This document shows positions 29,259 to 38,075 of a stretch of 64,000 bases of DNA, piece after piece. The notes beneath the pieces are model-generated. The model saw nothing but the letters and a program-made list of their open reading frames with translations. It did no database searches and was not told the DNA's origin. Numbering within the stretch: the stretch's first letter is position 1; every line of letters starts with the position of its first letter. Both the position numbers and the translations under genes were made by a program. Source of the stretch: Humidesulfovibrio mexicanus. GTDB lineage: Bacteria; Desulfobacterota; Desulfovibrionia; Desulfovibrionales; Desulfovibrionaceae. The stretch covers positions 99,537 through 163,536 of the forward strand of contig NZ_FZOC01000004.1 in NCBI RefSeq assembly GCF_900188225.1, given 5' to 3'.

Positions 29259-30472
29259 GCAGGCTCCGCAGCCAGGACGGCCGCAAGCTCCACGCGGTTC
29301 CTGCCGCCCTGCTTGGCCGCATACAGGGCCGTATCGGCCTGCCCCAGCAACTCATCCAGGCTGGCCGTCCTGGAACTGGCCACCCCGAAACTGGCGGTCA
29401 CCTGCGCGCCGCCCGTGGCCTCGAAATGCTCGGATTCCACGGCCAAACGCATGCGGTCGGCCAACTGGAGGGCCTCGGCCGGGCCGGTGTACGGGGCCAC
29501 CACCACGAATTCCTCCCCGCCGAAGCGGGCGAACACGTCGTCCTCCCGCAGGGAGCGTGCGCACAGCAGCGCCACGGCCTTGAGCAGCGCATCGCCCGCC
29601 ACGTGCCCCAACGTGTCGTTGACATGCTTGAACCAGTCCAGATCTAGCATGATGACCGCGGACGGCCGCTTGCGACGCTGTGATCTGCGCAGCGCGTCCG
29701 CGCCAAGGGCGGCAAGCCCGCGACGGTTCAGCACGCCGGTCAAGGCATCGGTGCTGGCCATGCGTTCTATCTGCGCAGTGGCCTGCCGCAGGTCGTCCTC
29801 CAGCATCTGCGAGTTCATGGAAAAGACCACATACAGTTCCAGCACGGATTGCAGAATGCGCGCAAAGACAAAGGCCGCCAGCAGCCGATCGGAAAGCATC
29901 ATGGAGCCGTAATCATAGCCGGTGGCGCCCAGCAAATCCCACACGCGGGCCGCGTGGATGGCCGCAACGACAAGATAGCTGGCGCACAGAAGCTTGAACC
30001 CGGTGAGCGGGCGACGGCAGATGAGGGGCAGCTCCAGCCCCGTGCGCACGGTGACGAGAAAGGCGACCGCGAGGAAGATCAGTCCCCGGCGGACCATGTT
30101 CGGCTCTAGGAGGAGGTCGGCCAGGTAGCCCAAAGCCACGAGCGCGGCCAGGGCGAAGTTCTGCCTGCTGCGCGCGGACAGCCTTGGAGCCCGGCCGAAC
30201 ACGCCCAGCCCGTGGTAGGCCGCCACAGGCTGCAGCACGGTGCCCACCCCGGTAAGAAACACCAGCGGGAGCAATTCCCCCCAGGAGGCGCGCAACACAA
30301 CGGCGAGCATGGCCAGAAGGGCGAAAAACTCCGCCCAAATGAAGGAGGTGAAGCCGGGATACACCTTGCGGTGCAGGGCGTAATGCCCCATGACGGCGAA
30401 ACGCGTAAGGGTGACGCCGAAAAGCACGGCCATGAGCGCGCTCAGATTCAGATCAAAGCTGACGTGTGCCAC
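29255..30472 (-). CDS. Membrane-bound diguanylate cyclase (GGDEF)
   Basis: The 405-residue product has about seven hydrophobic helices in residues 1-225, a MASE-like sensor region, and a GGDEF domain from about residue 240. The domain is complete: DALTGVLNRRGL, VIMLDLDWFKHVNDTLGH with the metal-binding Asp, and FARFGGEEFVVV as active-site loop (GGEEF). It should make cyclic-di-GMP at the membrane in response to an unknown ligand. No RxxD inhibitory site is obvious directly before GGEEF. The start is a GTG. The DUF2784 gene follows with a GTGA overlap. Confidence 0.93.
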   Translation of the reverse strand: MAHVSFDLNLSALMAVLFGVTLTRFAVMGHYALHRKVYPGFTSFIWAEFFALLAMLAVVLRASWGELLPLVFLTGVGTVLQPVAAYHGLGVFGRAPRLSARSRQNFALAALVALGYLADLLLEPNMVRRGLIFLAVAFLVTVRTGLELPLICRRPLTGFKLLCASYLVVAAIHAARVWDLLGATGYDYGSMMLSDRLLAAFVFARILQSVLELYVVFSMNSQMLEDDLRQATAQIERMASTDALTGVLNRRGLAALGADALRRSQRRKRPSAVIMLDLDWFKHVNDTLGHVAGDALLKAVALLCARSLREDDVFARFGGEEFVVVAPYTGPAEALQLADRMRLAVESEHFEATGGAQVTASFGVASSRTASLDELLGQADTALYAAKQGGRNRVELAAVLAAEPA

Positions 30473-30721
30473 GGCCCCTCTCCTTCCCCAGGCCGCCTAC
30501 GGGCGCAGGGGAAAACTGTCGAAACGCCGCGAGCAGGGGGGGACCGACGCGGACCTAGGCTCAACTATGCCCAGGCCCAGGGGCGTGGTCAAGGGATATG
30601 ACTGTTTCCGCCCGAAATGTAACAAATTTTCATTTCGATGCAGGTTGTAAATACGGGGCGCTCAGGCCAGGTCCGGCATGGGGGGCCGAGCCGATGCGGC
30701 CCCCTTCGCCCCTCGGCGGGG

Positions 30722-31513
30722 CTAGCCGTTGGCCCCCTTGTTGCGGTGGTCCAGGTGCAGCAGGTCCTGCTCGTGAATGCGCACCACGAAATCCGCATGG
30801 AGCCTGAGGCGCGAGGAGAAGGCCCGGCCGCGCACATCTTGCGCCGCCCCGCCGATGAACTCCACCGCGCCGATGTGTTTGCCGCGCTCCTTCAGGTGCC
30901 GCATGGAGGGAATGGCGTCGGCATCGCCGGAAACCACAAGGGCCACGTCGTAGTTGTCCTGCAGGGCCACCATGTCCACGGCCAAGGTGGTGTCCAGGCC
31001 CTTTTCCTCCACCAGGCGGTGCAGGAAGTTCACCTTCCAGTGCCCGGCCTCGCGGATGTCGATAAGGTCGGACGAGGCGCGCACCCCGGCGTAGAACCTG
31101 CGCATTCCCTCCAGGGCGCGGCCCTTTGCGGCGTACCAGTCGCGGAAATCCGCCGCGCAGGCGTTCCAGGCGGCCTCCTCCAGCTCGGCTTCGGGCAGGC
31201 TGGGGTTGGTCATGGAGGCGCGCGTCATCCACAGGGCGCGGATCTCGGCATCGCGCACAAAGGCGGCGCGCAGGGCCTGCCGCGACTGCGGAGCGGACAG
31301 ATCCCACTCGTCCATGGAGCCCACGCCGTACCAGTACACCCGGCGCAATTGCGCGGCCACGGGCGCGGTGGGCAGCGTCACCTCCTGCCAAGAGCGCACG
31401 GCCTCGCGATAGATGTGTGCATAGAGTTGGCCGTAATTTGCGATTTCAAGATTCATGGTGCGCATGGAGCCATAGAGATTGGACCCATCCACAAAAAACG
31501 CGAAGCGCTGCAT
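30722..31513 (-). CDS. NYN domain (PIN-like) protein
   Basis: The 263-residue product belongs to the NYN group of PIN-fold RNases. The first acidic residue is in FFVDGSNLYGSM at residues 7-18; VDMVALQDNYDVALVVSGDADAI near 180-200 holds the DxD-type central acids, and GGAAQDVRGRAFS and RLHADFVV close the fold. It probably cleaves structured or modified RNA; no target can be read. The start is the ATG at 31513 with AGGAGG-like sequence upstream. It is 20 bases past the asmA-type gene and may be co-transcribed with it. Confidence 0.85.
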   Translation of the reverse strand: MQRFAFFVDGSNLYGSMRTMNLEIANYGQLYAHIYREAVRSWQEVTLPTAPVAAQLRRVYWYGVGSMDEWDLSAPQSRQALRAAFVRDAEIRALWMTRASMTNPSLPEAELEEAAWNACAADFRDWYAAKGRALEGMRRFYAGVRASSDLIDIREAGHWKVNFLHRLVEEKGLDTTLAVDMVALQDNYDVALVVSGDADAIPSMRHLKERGKHIGAVEFIGGAAQDVRGRAFSSRLRLHADFVVRIHEQDLLHLDHRNKGANG

Positions 31514-31533
31514 TCAACCTCCTGGATTGCGCA

Positions 31534-33669
31534 CTAAAACAGCTTCTTTACGCCTTCAAGCAGTCCTCCGGAGGACTTTTTTGGCGTGCCCCCCTGATGT
31601 TTTGAAGAACTTCCACCTGTCAGTACATCGCCTATGCCCTGCACCACTCCGCCCACTGCGTCAAGGGCGCCCTTGCCGATGGTGCGCAGGTAGTCCGTGC
31701 CGAAGCTCAGGTTGTCATACGGTCCGGTGGCGCGCAGGGGCACGGCCAGGCCAAGCAGGCCGGAGCTGCCGCCCTGCCCCTCGGCGCTGGGCACCACGCG
31801 CAGGCGCAGGGTCATGTCCGTGTGCTTGGTGGCGATGTCCACCGTGCCGCGGCCATCTGCCCGCAGAAAGGGGGCCTTGATGTCCAGGTCGTTGATGACG
31901 GCCACTCCGCTGTTGATTGCGGCGGTGGCGTCGATGCTGCCGAAACGCGTGGACTTGGCCGTACCGGCCTCGGCCTCCGCTCCGGCGCTGAAAAGCGCAT
32001 CGCGGCCCTTCTTGCCCGAATCGCGCACCACGCCATGCATGTTCACGCCGGGGAACACGCCATCGCGCACGGCTATGCGCACCCGTCCAGACAGGCTGCG
32101 CTTCAAAGCCTGGGCGCTGTTGCCCTGGCACACCAGCGGCGACACGGTGTCCAGGGTCATGACGCCCGCGAACTCGCTCTCCTTGCCGGAAAGGTCGCTG
32201 AACAGCGGCTTCTGCTGCACGCCCGCCAGCGTGGCCGAAAGGGTCACGGCCGGACGCTCGCCCTGCACGTCCAGGCGCAAAAATCCCTTGAGCACGCCCT
32301 CGTACAGTCTGGCGTCCACCTGGCCGATGTCCAGAATGCCCCCCTGGGCCATGACCGGCAAAACAAGGCTGGTGAGGCGCAGACCCTTGATCTTCACGCG
32401 CTCGGCCGTGACCTTGCCGTCGATGCTGGCCGTGCGCAGGGCCTCCACGGGAAACAGGCCCTCTTTGCCCTGCCCGGCCTCCTTGGCGGCATGGGCGGCA
32501 TGGGCGTGCTGCCCCCCTTCCGCCCTGGACGGCGGCAAGAAGCGGTCGGCGTCCAGGCCGCTGACGCGCACGTTGAAATTGTATGCCTTCTTGTCCAGCC
32601 CGGTGGCGCGAAAACGGCCCTCCACATGGGCATCGTCCAGCTTGGCCGTAAAGTTGGGAATCTCGGTGTAGCCCCGGCCGGTCCTGAATTCCAGGCTTGC
32701 GGTGATGTGCTCGTAGGCCGCGGCGTCGGCAGTGTCCGGAGCCTTGCCCGTCAACGCGGCCGAAAGCGCGCGGCCGTTGAAGTCCGGCACGTCCACCCGG
32801 CCCTTGATGTCCGGGCCGTCGAAGATGTTGGTGGCCTGAAACTGGCCCGTGCCCTTGGCCCCGTAGGCGGAGAAGCTCAGGCCAGCGGCGCTTGCCGTCT
32901 GCTTGTCCTCGTCGACCTTGAGCTCGGAGAGGCCCAGGGCGAAATCGCCCTTGCCGCCGGGCACATCTTTCCCCGTGGCCGCAAGCTTGAGGGACAGATC
33001 CGCGAACACATGCCGATTGGACGCCGCGTTCAGCGTGACCGTGCCGGAAAGCTCAGCCCGGGCGGAATACTCCGGCTTGGCGCTTTGCAGCTGGAACGAC
33101 GCGGCAAACGCGCTTGGGCTGCCGGAGCTGATGGCCTGCACCTCCAGGTCCAGGCCGCTTACGGCGTAGCGCTTGCCCACCAGCCGATCCTCCCAGAGGA
33201 TGCTGGCGTTGGTCACGCAAACGCCGTCGAGGGAGATGTCGCCCAACTGCCAGGGGGAGGCCTCCTCCGGAACGGAGTCGTCCACCAAGTCGGCCCAGCT
33301 GGAACGGCCCTGCTCGTCGCGTTGCAGGTGCAATTGCAGACCATCCAGGGCCAGGCGGCCCACCTGCACCTTGCCGGAGAGCAGCGGCAGCAGGCGGATG
33401 GTGACGCTGGCGCGTTCCACGCGCGAAAACGGCTTGTCGTCGAATCCAGGGGGATTGCCCAGGCGCACGCCGCCGGTCTCTATGCCCAGGCGCGGGAAAT
33501 AGGCCAGCTTGACGTCGCCCTCGAACACCAGCTCGCGGCCCGTGGCCGCCTTGACCATGCGGGTGAAGTCGTCCTTGTACTTGTTGGGGTCCACCATGAA
33601 GGCGAACAAGAGCGCCCCCACGACGAAGAACGCCGCCACGGCGCCGCCCAGAAGCACGAGAAAGCGCAT
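31534..33669 (-). CDS. AsmA family protein
   Basis: The 711-residue product starts with one membrane helix (about residues 4-25) and then a long beta-rich periplasmic body, as in AsmA, TamB and YhdP proteins that bridge phospholipids to the outer membrane. The N-terminal AsmA signature FMVDPNKYKDDFTRMVKAATGRELVFEG sits near residues 24-51 and GGVRLGNPPGFDD follows. The C-terminal part has the AsmA_2 pattern GSIDATAAINSGVAVINDLDI near 590. The C-terminus ends in a Ser/Gly/Lys-rich tail. The start is the ATG at 33669 with AGGAGG upstream. Confidence 0.88.
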   Translation of the reverse strand: MRFLVLLGGAVAAFFVVGALLFAFMVDPNKYKDDFTRMVKAATGRELVFEGDVKLAYFPRLGIETGGVRLGNPPGFDDKPFSRVERASVTIRLLPLLSGKVQVGRLALDGLQLHLQRDEQGRSSWADLVDDSVPEEASPWQLGDISLDGVCVTNASILWEDRLVGKRYAVSGLDLEVQAISSGSPSAFAASFQLQSAKPEYSARAELSGTVTLNAASNRHVFADLSLKLAATGKDVPGGKGDFALGLSELKVDEDKQTASAAGLSFSAYGAKGTGQFQATNIFDGPDIKGRVDVPDFNGRALSAALTGKAPDTADAAAYEHITASLEFRTGRGYTEIPNFTAKLDDAHVEGRFRATGLDKKAYNFNVRVSGLDADRFLPPSRAEGGQHAHAAHAAKEAGQGKEGLFPVEALRTASIDGKVTAERVKIKGLRLTSLVLPVMAQGGILDIGQVDARLYEGVLKGFLRLDVQGERPAVTLSATLAGVQQKPLFSDLSGKESEFAGVMTLDTVSPLVCQGNSAQALKRSLSGRVRIAVRDGVFPGVNMHGVVRDSGKKGRDALFSAGAEAEAGTAKSTRFGSIDATAAINSGVAVINDLDIKAPFLRADGRGTVDIATKHTDMTLRLRVVPSAEGQGGSSGLLGLAVPLRATGPYDNLSFGTDYLRTIGKGALDAVGGVVQGIGDVLTGGSSSKHQGGTPKKSSGGLLEGVKKLF

Positions 33670-33699
33670 GTGGCCTCCTTTGTTTGGCGTCGGCGCGGC

Positions 33700-34218
33700 C
33701 TAGCCCAGCAGGTCGCGCAGGGACCGGAGTTCGGAAAGCACGCCGACGAGGGCGGCCTGGAGGGTCTGGGCCCTGTCCTCTGCACGGCGCAGGGCATCGG
33801 GGTCGGCGGCCGGCGTGATGGCTGCGACGGCAGGCCCCTGGGCCTGGGGCGGGTCCAGCAGCGAAGGCTGCGCAGGACGCCGGGCTCCGGCGGCGGATGC
33901 AGCAAGGGCAGCAGCGGCGGGGGCAGGCACGCTTTCGCCGACAGCGGCGTCGCGCGGGGCCGAAGTCGGCCTGGAATCCTGGCTGGCGGCTTCGCGCAGG
34001 CGCTTCTTGGCGCCCTCGATGGTCAGGCCCTCGTCGTAAAGCAGGCGCTTGATTTCGCGCACGGTCTCGACGTTCTGCTCGGTGTAGGCGCGCTGGCCGG
34101 AGGGCGTGCGCACGGGCACGAGCAGGCCCTTGAACTCGCCTTCCCAAAAGCGCAGCACAAAGGGCTTGACGTCCAACAACTTGGCCGCCTGCCCGATCTT
34201 ATACGTCTTGCGCTCCAT
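33700..34218 (-). CDS. MerR family transcriptional regulator
   Basis: The roughly 172-residue product begins with a winged helix-turn-helix: YKIGQAAKLLDVKPFVLRFWE, then LVPVRTPSGQRAYTEQNVETV. A basic coiled helix follows, then an Ala/Pro-rich linker of about 50 residues and a short final helix. There is no Cys pair for metal sensing, so the effector is unknown. Three in-frame ATG codons (34242, 34230, 34218) compete without a clear ribosome binding site; the last is chosen because family members start at this point. It is divergent from the orphan gene at 34327. Confidence 0.8.
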   Translation of the reverse strand: MERKTYKIGQAAKLLDVKPFVLRFWEGEFKGLLVPVRTPSGQRAYTEQNVETVREIKRLLYDEGLTIEGAKKRLREAASQDSRPTSAPRDAAVGESVPAPAAAALAASAAGARRPAQPSLLDPPQAQGPAVAAITPAADPDALRRAEDRAQTLQAALVGVLSELRSLRDLLG

Positions 34219-34271
34219 CCCTGCGTCCATTCTTAAAGTCATACCAGAGGAAAAGCCGGGGGGGAAGGGGG

Positions 34272-34299
34272 TTGACAGATTCGCTAAAACAGATAAATC
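34272..34299 (+). promoter_or_regulatory. Possible promoter of the orphan gene at 34327
   Basis: A perfect TTGACA at 34272-34277 is followed after 16 bases by TAAATC, a weak -10. It lies in the region shared with the divergent MerR gene. The MerR protein could act here, but no clear inverted operator is visible. Confidence 0.4.
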
Positions 34300-34326
34300 G
34301 ATATCACCCAACACAAGGAGGCGAAC

Positions 34327-34737
34327 ATGTCACTCTCTCCAGCCGAAATTTTCCCCGGGAGCATTGCCTATTTCGACCATTCGCTGCTTGCAGGCGCAAG
34401 TTTCCAGTACAGTGGAACGCTGATCACGCGCTCCGGCCCCATGGTCTGCTACAAGGTCAGCGGGGACAGTTCGTCCAGCTTCTGGACCCCTCTCACGACA
34501 GAGTATCGACCGGAGAGGGTGCCCATAGCGGTCGGAGACATCCAGAATGCCTACGGCGCCTTGGCGCGTACCCAGAACTATCTGCAAGACGGCAGAAACA
34601 CGTGCACTGGCGACAATGCGATTTTCCTCGCTGCGGCTCAGTCATCGGACCTGTTCTGCCCCGCGACCCGGCCCTCCATCGGTGGCGCATCGTTTGCGCA
34701 GATTCTCGCAGCCATCCAGACACGAGGCGGCCTGTAG
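34327..34737 (+). CDS. Hypothetical protein
   Basis: I do not recognise this 136-residue protein. It has no signal peptide or membrane helix. The sequence is rich in Ser, Thr, Ala and Gly, with two Cys in the second half (NTCTGDNA and DLFCPATRP), and reads as a small soluble mixed-fold protein. A good ribosome binding site (AAGGAGG, 7 bases before the ATG) supports it as a real gene. It is flanked by a MerR regulator on one side and by a toxin-antitoxin cassette on the other, so it may be accessory. Confidence 0.6.
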   Translation: MSLSPAEIFPGSIAYFDHSLLAGASFQYSGTLITRSGPMVCYKVSGDSSSSFWTPLTTEYRPERVPIAVGDIQNAYGALARTQNYLQDGRNTCTGDNAIFLAAAQSSDLFCPATRPSIGGASFAQILAAIQTRGGL

Positions 34738-34744
34738 CGACGAC

Positions 34745-34792
34745 AAAGGGGAACCCCTGCGGACTCCCCTTCTCGTTCCCTCTGCGGAATTC
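34745..34792 (-). terminator. Distal copy of the terminator repeat (R1)
   Basis: This 48-base sequence matches the one at 35457-35504 at 45 positions. On the complement it folds as GGGGAG, a loop, and a matching C-rich arm followed by TTT, so it can end the toxin-antitoxin transcript. It lies 8 bases past the stop of the orphan gene and may also serve that gene. Confidence 0.75.
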
Positions 34793-34803
34793 CAGCGGCC
34801 GCC

Positions 34804-35151
34804 CTACAAAAAAACCTTGTAGCTGACCCCCAGCGCCTTGCCCAAGCGCTTGGCCATTTCCTTGCCGATGGGACGCTTGCCGTGCTCAATTTCCGATACG
34901 TGCCGCTGCGGAATGCCGACCAACGCGGCGAGTTGGGCCTGAGTCAGTCCCTCCTTCACGCGCCCGCCCCGGACCATCTCGCCCGGCAAGTCAGCATCGT
35001 CAATCCCAAGCGCCTCGCGCCAGGGCACGGCGCTGGTCTCCTCCTCAAGGAACGGAGCCACGGCCTTGCGCACGGCATCAGCCTTGGACGCGGGCACAAC
35101 AAAGCGCAGCTCGACATTCTCAATAGGGCGCGCCTTCGTGCGTTCCAACAT
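34804..35151 (-). CDS. XRE-type antitoxin of a RelE/HigB-like pair
   Basis: The 115-residue product has a Cro/C1-type helix-turn-helix in its C-terminal half: KEGLTQAQLAALVGIPQRHVSEIEHGKRPI near residues 66-95. The N-terminal half carries a short region that probably binds the toxin, as in HigA-type antitoxins whose gene follows the toxin gene. The ATG at 35151 has GAGGTGA upstream and lies 32 bases inside the toxin gene, so the two are coupled. It should bind the inverted repeat at the toxin promoter and repress the operon. Confidence 0.85.
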   Translation of the reverse strand: MLERTKARPIENVELRFVVPASKADAVRKAVAPFLEEETSAVPWREALGIDDADLPGEMVRGGRVKEGLTQAQLAALVGIPQRHVSEIEHGKRPIGKEMAKRLGKALGVSYKVFL

Positions 35152-35398
35152 ATGTCACCTCGATGACCCTAACCATGCCTTGGACTTCAATCCACACGGC
35201 AACGTAGGTCGGTTTCCCCTTTTTCAAGTGGCAATGATGTCTGCCTTGGCCCAGCTTGCCGTAATTGCACCAGTTGCCGCGCACCGGGCCGGACACTTCC
35301 AACTCGCGCAGCAGCACCCCTAAAACAGAAGCGACGGACTTCGGCAACCGGGGCAACACCTTGGCCACCTTCTTGGATATATCCACTGTCCACGCCAT
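35120..35398 (-). CDS. RelE/HigB-like toxin
   Basis: The 92-residue product is a small basic protein of the RelE/ParE group that normally cuts mRNA on the ribosome. It begins with the helix DISKKVAKVLPRLPKSV, and its centre has RGNWCNYGKLGQGRHHCHLKKG, then a strand, VAVWIEV, and VIEVTYVGTHE. The final His in the last strand is in keeping with the family. No Shine-Dalgarno sequence precedes the ATG; the -10 element ends about 7 bases before it, so the mRNA may be leaderless. The antitoxin gene overlaps its 3' end by 32 bases. Confidence 0.85.
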   Translation of the reverse strand: MAWTVDISKKVAKVLPRLPKSVASVLGVLLRELEVSGPVRGNWCNYGKLGQGRHHCHLKKGKPTYVAVWIEVQGMVRVIEVTYVGTHEGAPY

Positions 35399-35404
35399 GC
35401 AGAT

Positions 35405-35433
35405 TCAATATACCTGAAAATAGTATATGTCCA
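35405..35433 (-). promoter_or_regulatory. Toxin-antitoxin promoter with overlapping operator
   Basis: On the complement, TGGACA, 17 bases, and TATTGA form a reasonable promoter. An inverted repeat ATATAC-N9-GTATAT (35408-35428) lies within it, a plausible binding site for the XRE antitoxin. The predicted start of transcription falls at or next to the toxin ATG. Confidence 0.65.
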
Positions 35434-35456
35434 GAGGCGGCGCGCAAACAAATTGT

Positions 35457-35504
35457 AAAGGGGAGCCCCTGCGGACTCCCCTTCTCGTTCCCTTTGCGGG
35501 ATTC
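35457..35504 (-). terminator. Proximal copy of the terminator repeat (R2), after pheT
   Basis: On the complement the sequence forms AAGGGGAG, a short loop and CTCCCCTTT, a rho-independent terminator 14 bases past the pheT stop. A 48-base stretch repeats at 34745-34792 with three differences, on the far side of the toxin-antitoxin genes. Confidence 0.8.
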
Positions 35505-35517
35505 TCTCTGATTTCGA

Positions 35518-37950
35518 TTAGATGCGCACGGGCAGCTTTTGCGGCAGGCCTGCGAGCACCTTGCCGTGCTCCTTGTCCACTTCCTTGTCCACAAGGGTGC
35601 GCTCCGCGTGGCGGTAGGTAAGGCGGAAGCTCAGGTTGCGCGTGGCCTCCGCAGCATCAGGGGCCTTGTCCTCCGGGGCGTACACAGCCACAAGGGCGAT
35701 GCTCTCCAGATTCTTGGGCTTCAGCTCGCCAATTGCCGCCTCCACCGCCTCCGCGTTAAGCGTGGCCGGGCAGATGACGGTCACGTCGCGCCGCACGGGC
35801 GGGAACTTGGGCAGGTTCCTGAAGCTGGGCGAGGTCGCGCAATGGAGGCTGCGCAGCAGGTCCGCGTCCAGATCCGCCAGCCACACATCCTTGCGGGCAT
35901 GGTAGGCGTCGGCGATCTTGGGCTCCACGCGGCCGATGCGCCCCGCCAGAACCGGGCCATCGGCACCCGGCACCTCCACCCGCACGCAGGGGGAAAGATA
36001 CGGGTGCTCCGGTTCGAGCACAAAGGCGGCAGGCCCCAGGCGCAGGTGCGCAAGCAGATTCTCCACCAGGCCCTTCATGTCCAGATAGTCGGCCTCGCCC
36101 TGCTCCCACGGCCACTCCTGGCCGTGCCGCGCGCCGTGCACCAGCAGCCCCAGGCGCGAATTCTCCCGCGCGCCGGTGTCGCTCTGGGCGTCCTCGCGGA
36201 AGGCTTTGGCGATTTCAAACAACCGCAAGGAAGCGTTGCCCTGGCTGAGGTTGTGCCGCACGTTGTTCAGAAGGCCGGGCGCAATCTCCGTGCGCAGCAC
36301 GTTCTGGTCCTCGGAAAGCGGGTTGGCGATCATGATGCGGCCTTCCTGCGGCAAATGCAGGCGGTCCAGGTCGTCTGTGCCCACGAAGCTGTAATTGACG
36401 GCCTCGCGCAGGCCGCTCGCCACGGCCCAGGCCTTGAGCGACTGCAGGAAGCCGAATTCGGTGTCGCGCAGCTGCACGGAATCGAGGGATTTCGAGATCT
36501 TCGGCAACACGGCGGGGATGCGGTCCAGGCCATGCACGCGGCCGCATTCCTCGAACAGGTCCACCTCGCGCTCCAGGTCCAGGCGGTGGGGGGGGGAGGT
36601 CACGCGCCAGTTGGCCGGGTCGGCGTCGTCCACGCCGCAGCCCAGGCCCGTGAGGGTGGTCTTGCAGAATTCCGGGGTCAGCTCCAGGCCCAAAAGCGCG
36701 TTGCAGCGGTCGATGCGGAAGGTGTGTTCCCGCGTGACCCAGGGCTTGGGCTCGGCCACGGCGATGCCGCGCATGACGCGCGCGCCGGAGACCTCGGCCA
36801 TGAGCTGGGCGGCGCGCTCCAGGGCGAACAGGCTGGCCACCTGGTCCACGCCGCGCTCGAAGCGGTAGGACGCCTCGCTTGGCAGGGCGAGCCTGCGCGC
36901 GGTCTTGCGGATGGTGCCGGGCCGGAAGATGGCGCATTCGAGCAGCACTTCGCTGGTGGCGTCGGACACGCTGGAATTCGCGCCGCCCATGACGCCCGCC
37001 AGGGCCACGGGCCGCTCGGCGTCCCAGATGAGCAGGTCGCTGCCCAGCAGCTTGCGCTCCTGGCCGTCCAGGGTGGTGATGCTCATGCCGTCCTGCGCCG
37101 GGGCCACGCGGACGACGCCGCCCTTGAGCAGGCCGCGGTCAAAGGCGTGCAGGGGCTGGCCCAGCTCCATCAAAATGTAGTTGGTCACGTCCACGATGTT
37201 GCTGATGGGCCGCTGGCCGATGGCGATGAGCCGGTAGCGCAGCCAATCCGGACTTTTGGCGATTGTGACGCCGGAAAGGGCGCGGGCGCGGTACACCGGG
37301 CAGAGCTCGCCGTCGGCGATCTCGATGCGCACCACCGCGGTGGCGTCGCCAGCGTCAGCGTCCGCCACGAGGTTGAGTGCGGGCATGGTCAGCGGCAGGC
37401 CGAAGCCCAGCGCGGTCTCCCGAGCGATGCCGAGCACGGAGAGGCAATCCGCCCGGTTGGGGGTAATGGAGACTTCCAGCACCTCGCGCTCCAGACCCAG
37501 AGCCTCGGTAAGCGGCTGGCCGGGGCGCAAGGACGCGGGCAGCACCATGATGCCCTCGTGGTCCTCGGAAAGGCCAAGCTCGCGCTCGGAACAAATCATG
37601 CCGTGGGAGGCCACGCCGCGCAGCTTGCCCTTCTTGATCTGCATTCCGCCGGGCATGGTGGTGCCGATGGGCGCCACAGGAACCTTCTGGCCCTTGGCCA
37701 CATTGGGCGCGCCGCACACGATCTGCAGGGCCTCCGGACCGCCCACGTCCACGGAGCAGACGTGCAGGTGGTCGGAGTCGGGATGGTCGGCGCATTCCAG
37801 CACATGTCCCACCACGATTCCGGCGATGGACTCGAAGGGGTCGATGATGGCCTCGACCTCCAGGCCCTGCATGGTGAGCCTGTCGGCCAGTTCCTGCACG
37901 GTGCCGGTGTAGGGCACGAATTCCCGGAGCCATTGCACGCTGATGAGCAT
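35518..37950 (-). CDS. pheT: Phenylalanyl-tRNA synthetase beta subunit
   Basis: The 810-residue product pairs with PheS to charge tRNA-Phe. The N-terminus is MLISVQWLREFVPY; an EMAP-type tRNA-binding domain follows near residues 40-150 (IVVGHVLECADHPDSDHLHVCSVD). The B3/B4 editing region has the EVSITPNRADCLSVLGIARE segment near 180, B5 lies in the middle, and the C-terminal FDX-ACB anticodon-binding domain ends the protein (PPVRRDVTVI near 725). The gene follows pheS after 125 bases and precedes the terminator repeat. Full length for the family. Confidence 0.96.
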   Translation of the reverse strand: MLISVQWLREFVPYTGTVQELADRLTMQGLEVEAIIDPFESIAGIVVGHVLECADHPDSDHLHVCSVDVGGPEALQIVCGAPNVAKGQKVPVAPIGTTMPGGMQIKKGKLRGVASHGMICSERELGLSEDHEGIMVLPASLRPGQPLTEALGLEREVLEVSITPNRADCLSVLGIARETALGFGLPLTMPALNLVADADAGDATAVVRIEIADGELCPVYRARALSGVTIAKSPDWLRYRLIAIGQRPISNIVDVTNYILMELGQPLHAFDRGLLKGGVVRVAPAQDGMSITTLDGQERKLLGSDLLIWDAERPVALAGVMGGANSSVSDATSEVLLECAIFRPGTIRKTARRLALPSEASYRFERGVDQVASLFALERAAQLMAEVSGARVMRGIAVAEPKPWVTREHTFRIDRCNALLGLELTPEFCKTTLTGLGCGVDDADPANWRVTSPPHRLDLEREVDLFEECGRVHGLDRIPAVLPKISKSLDSVQLRDTEFGFLQSLKAWAVASGLREAVNYSFVGTDDLDRLHLPQEGRIMIANPLSEDQNVLRTEIAPGLLNNVRHNLSQGNASLRLFEIAKAFREDAQSDTGARENSRLGLLVHGARHGQEWPWEQGEADYLDMKGLVENLLAHLRLGPAAFVLEPEHPYLSPCVRVEVPGADGPVLAGRIGRVEPKIADAYHARKDVWLADLDADLLRSLHCATSPSFRNLPKFPPVRRDVTVICPATLNAEAVEAAIGELKPKNLESIALVAVYAPEDKAPDAAEATRNLSFRLTYRHAERTLVDKEVDKEHGKVLAGLPQKLPVRI

Positions 37951-38075
37951 ATGCGCCTCGCCTGAAAGGCTTGTGGGCGGAAAAAGCGCCCCGTTGGAAC
38001 GATAACGCCCCGGTTCCCGGCCTTCGCCGTGGCTGATGCCCTGGGCGGAAGGCGGGACGCGGGGCGCTTGCGGAC

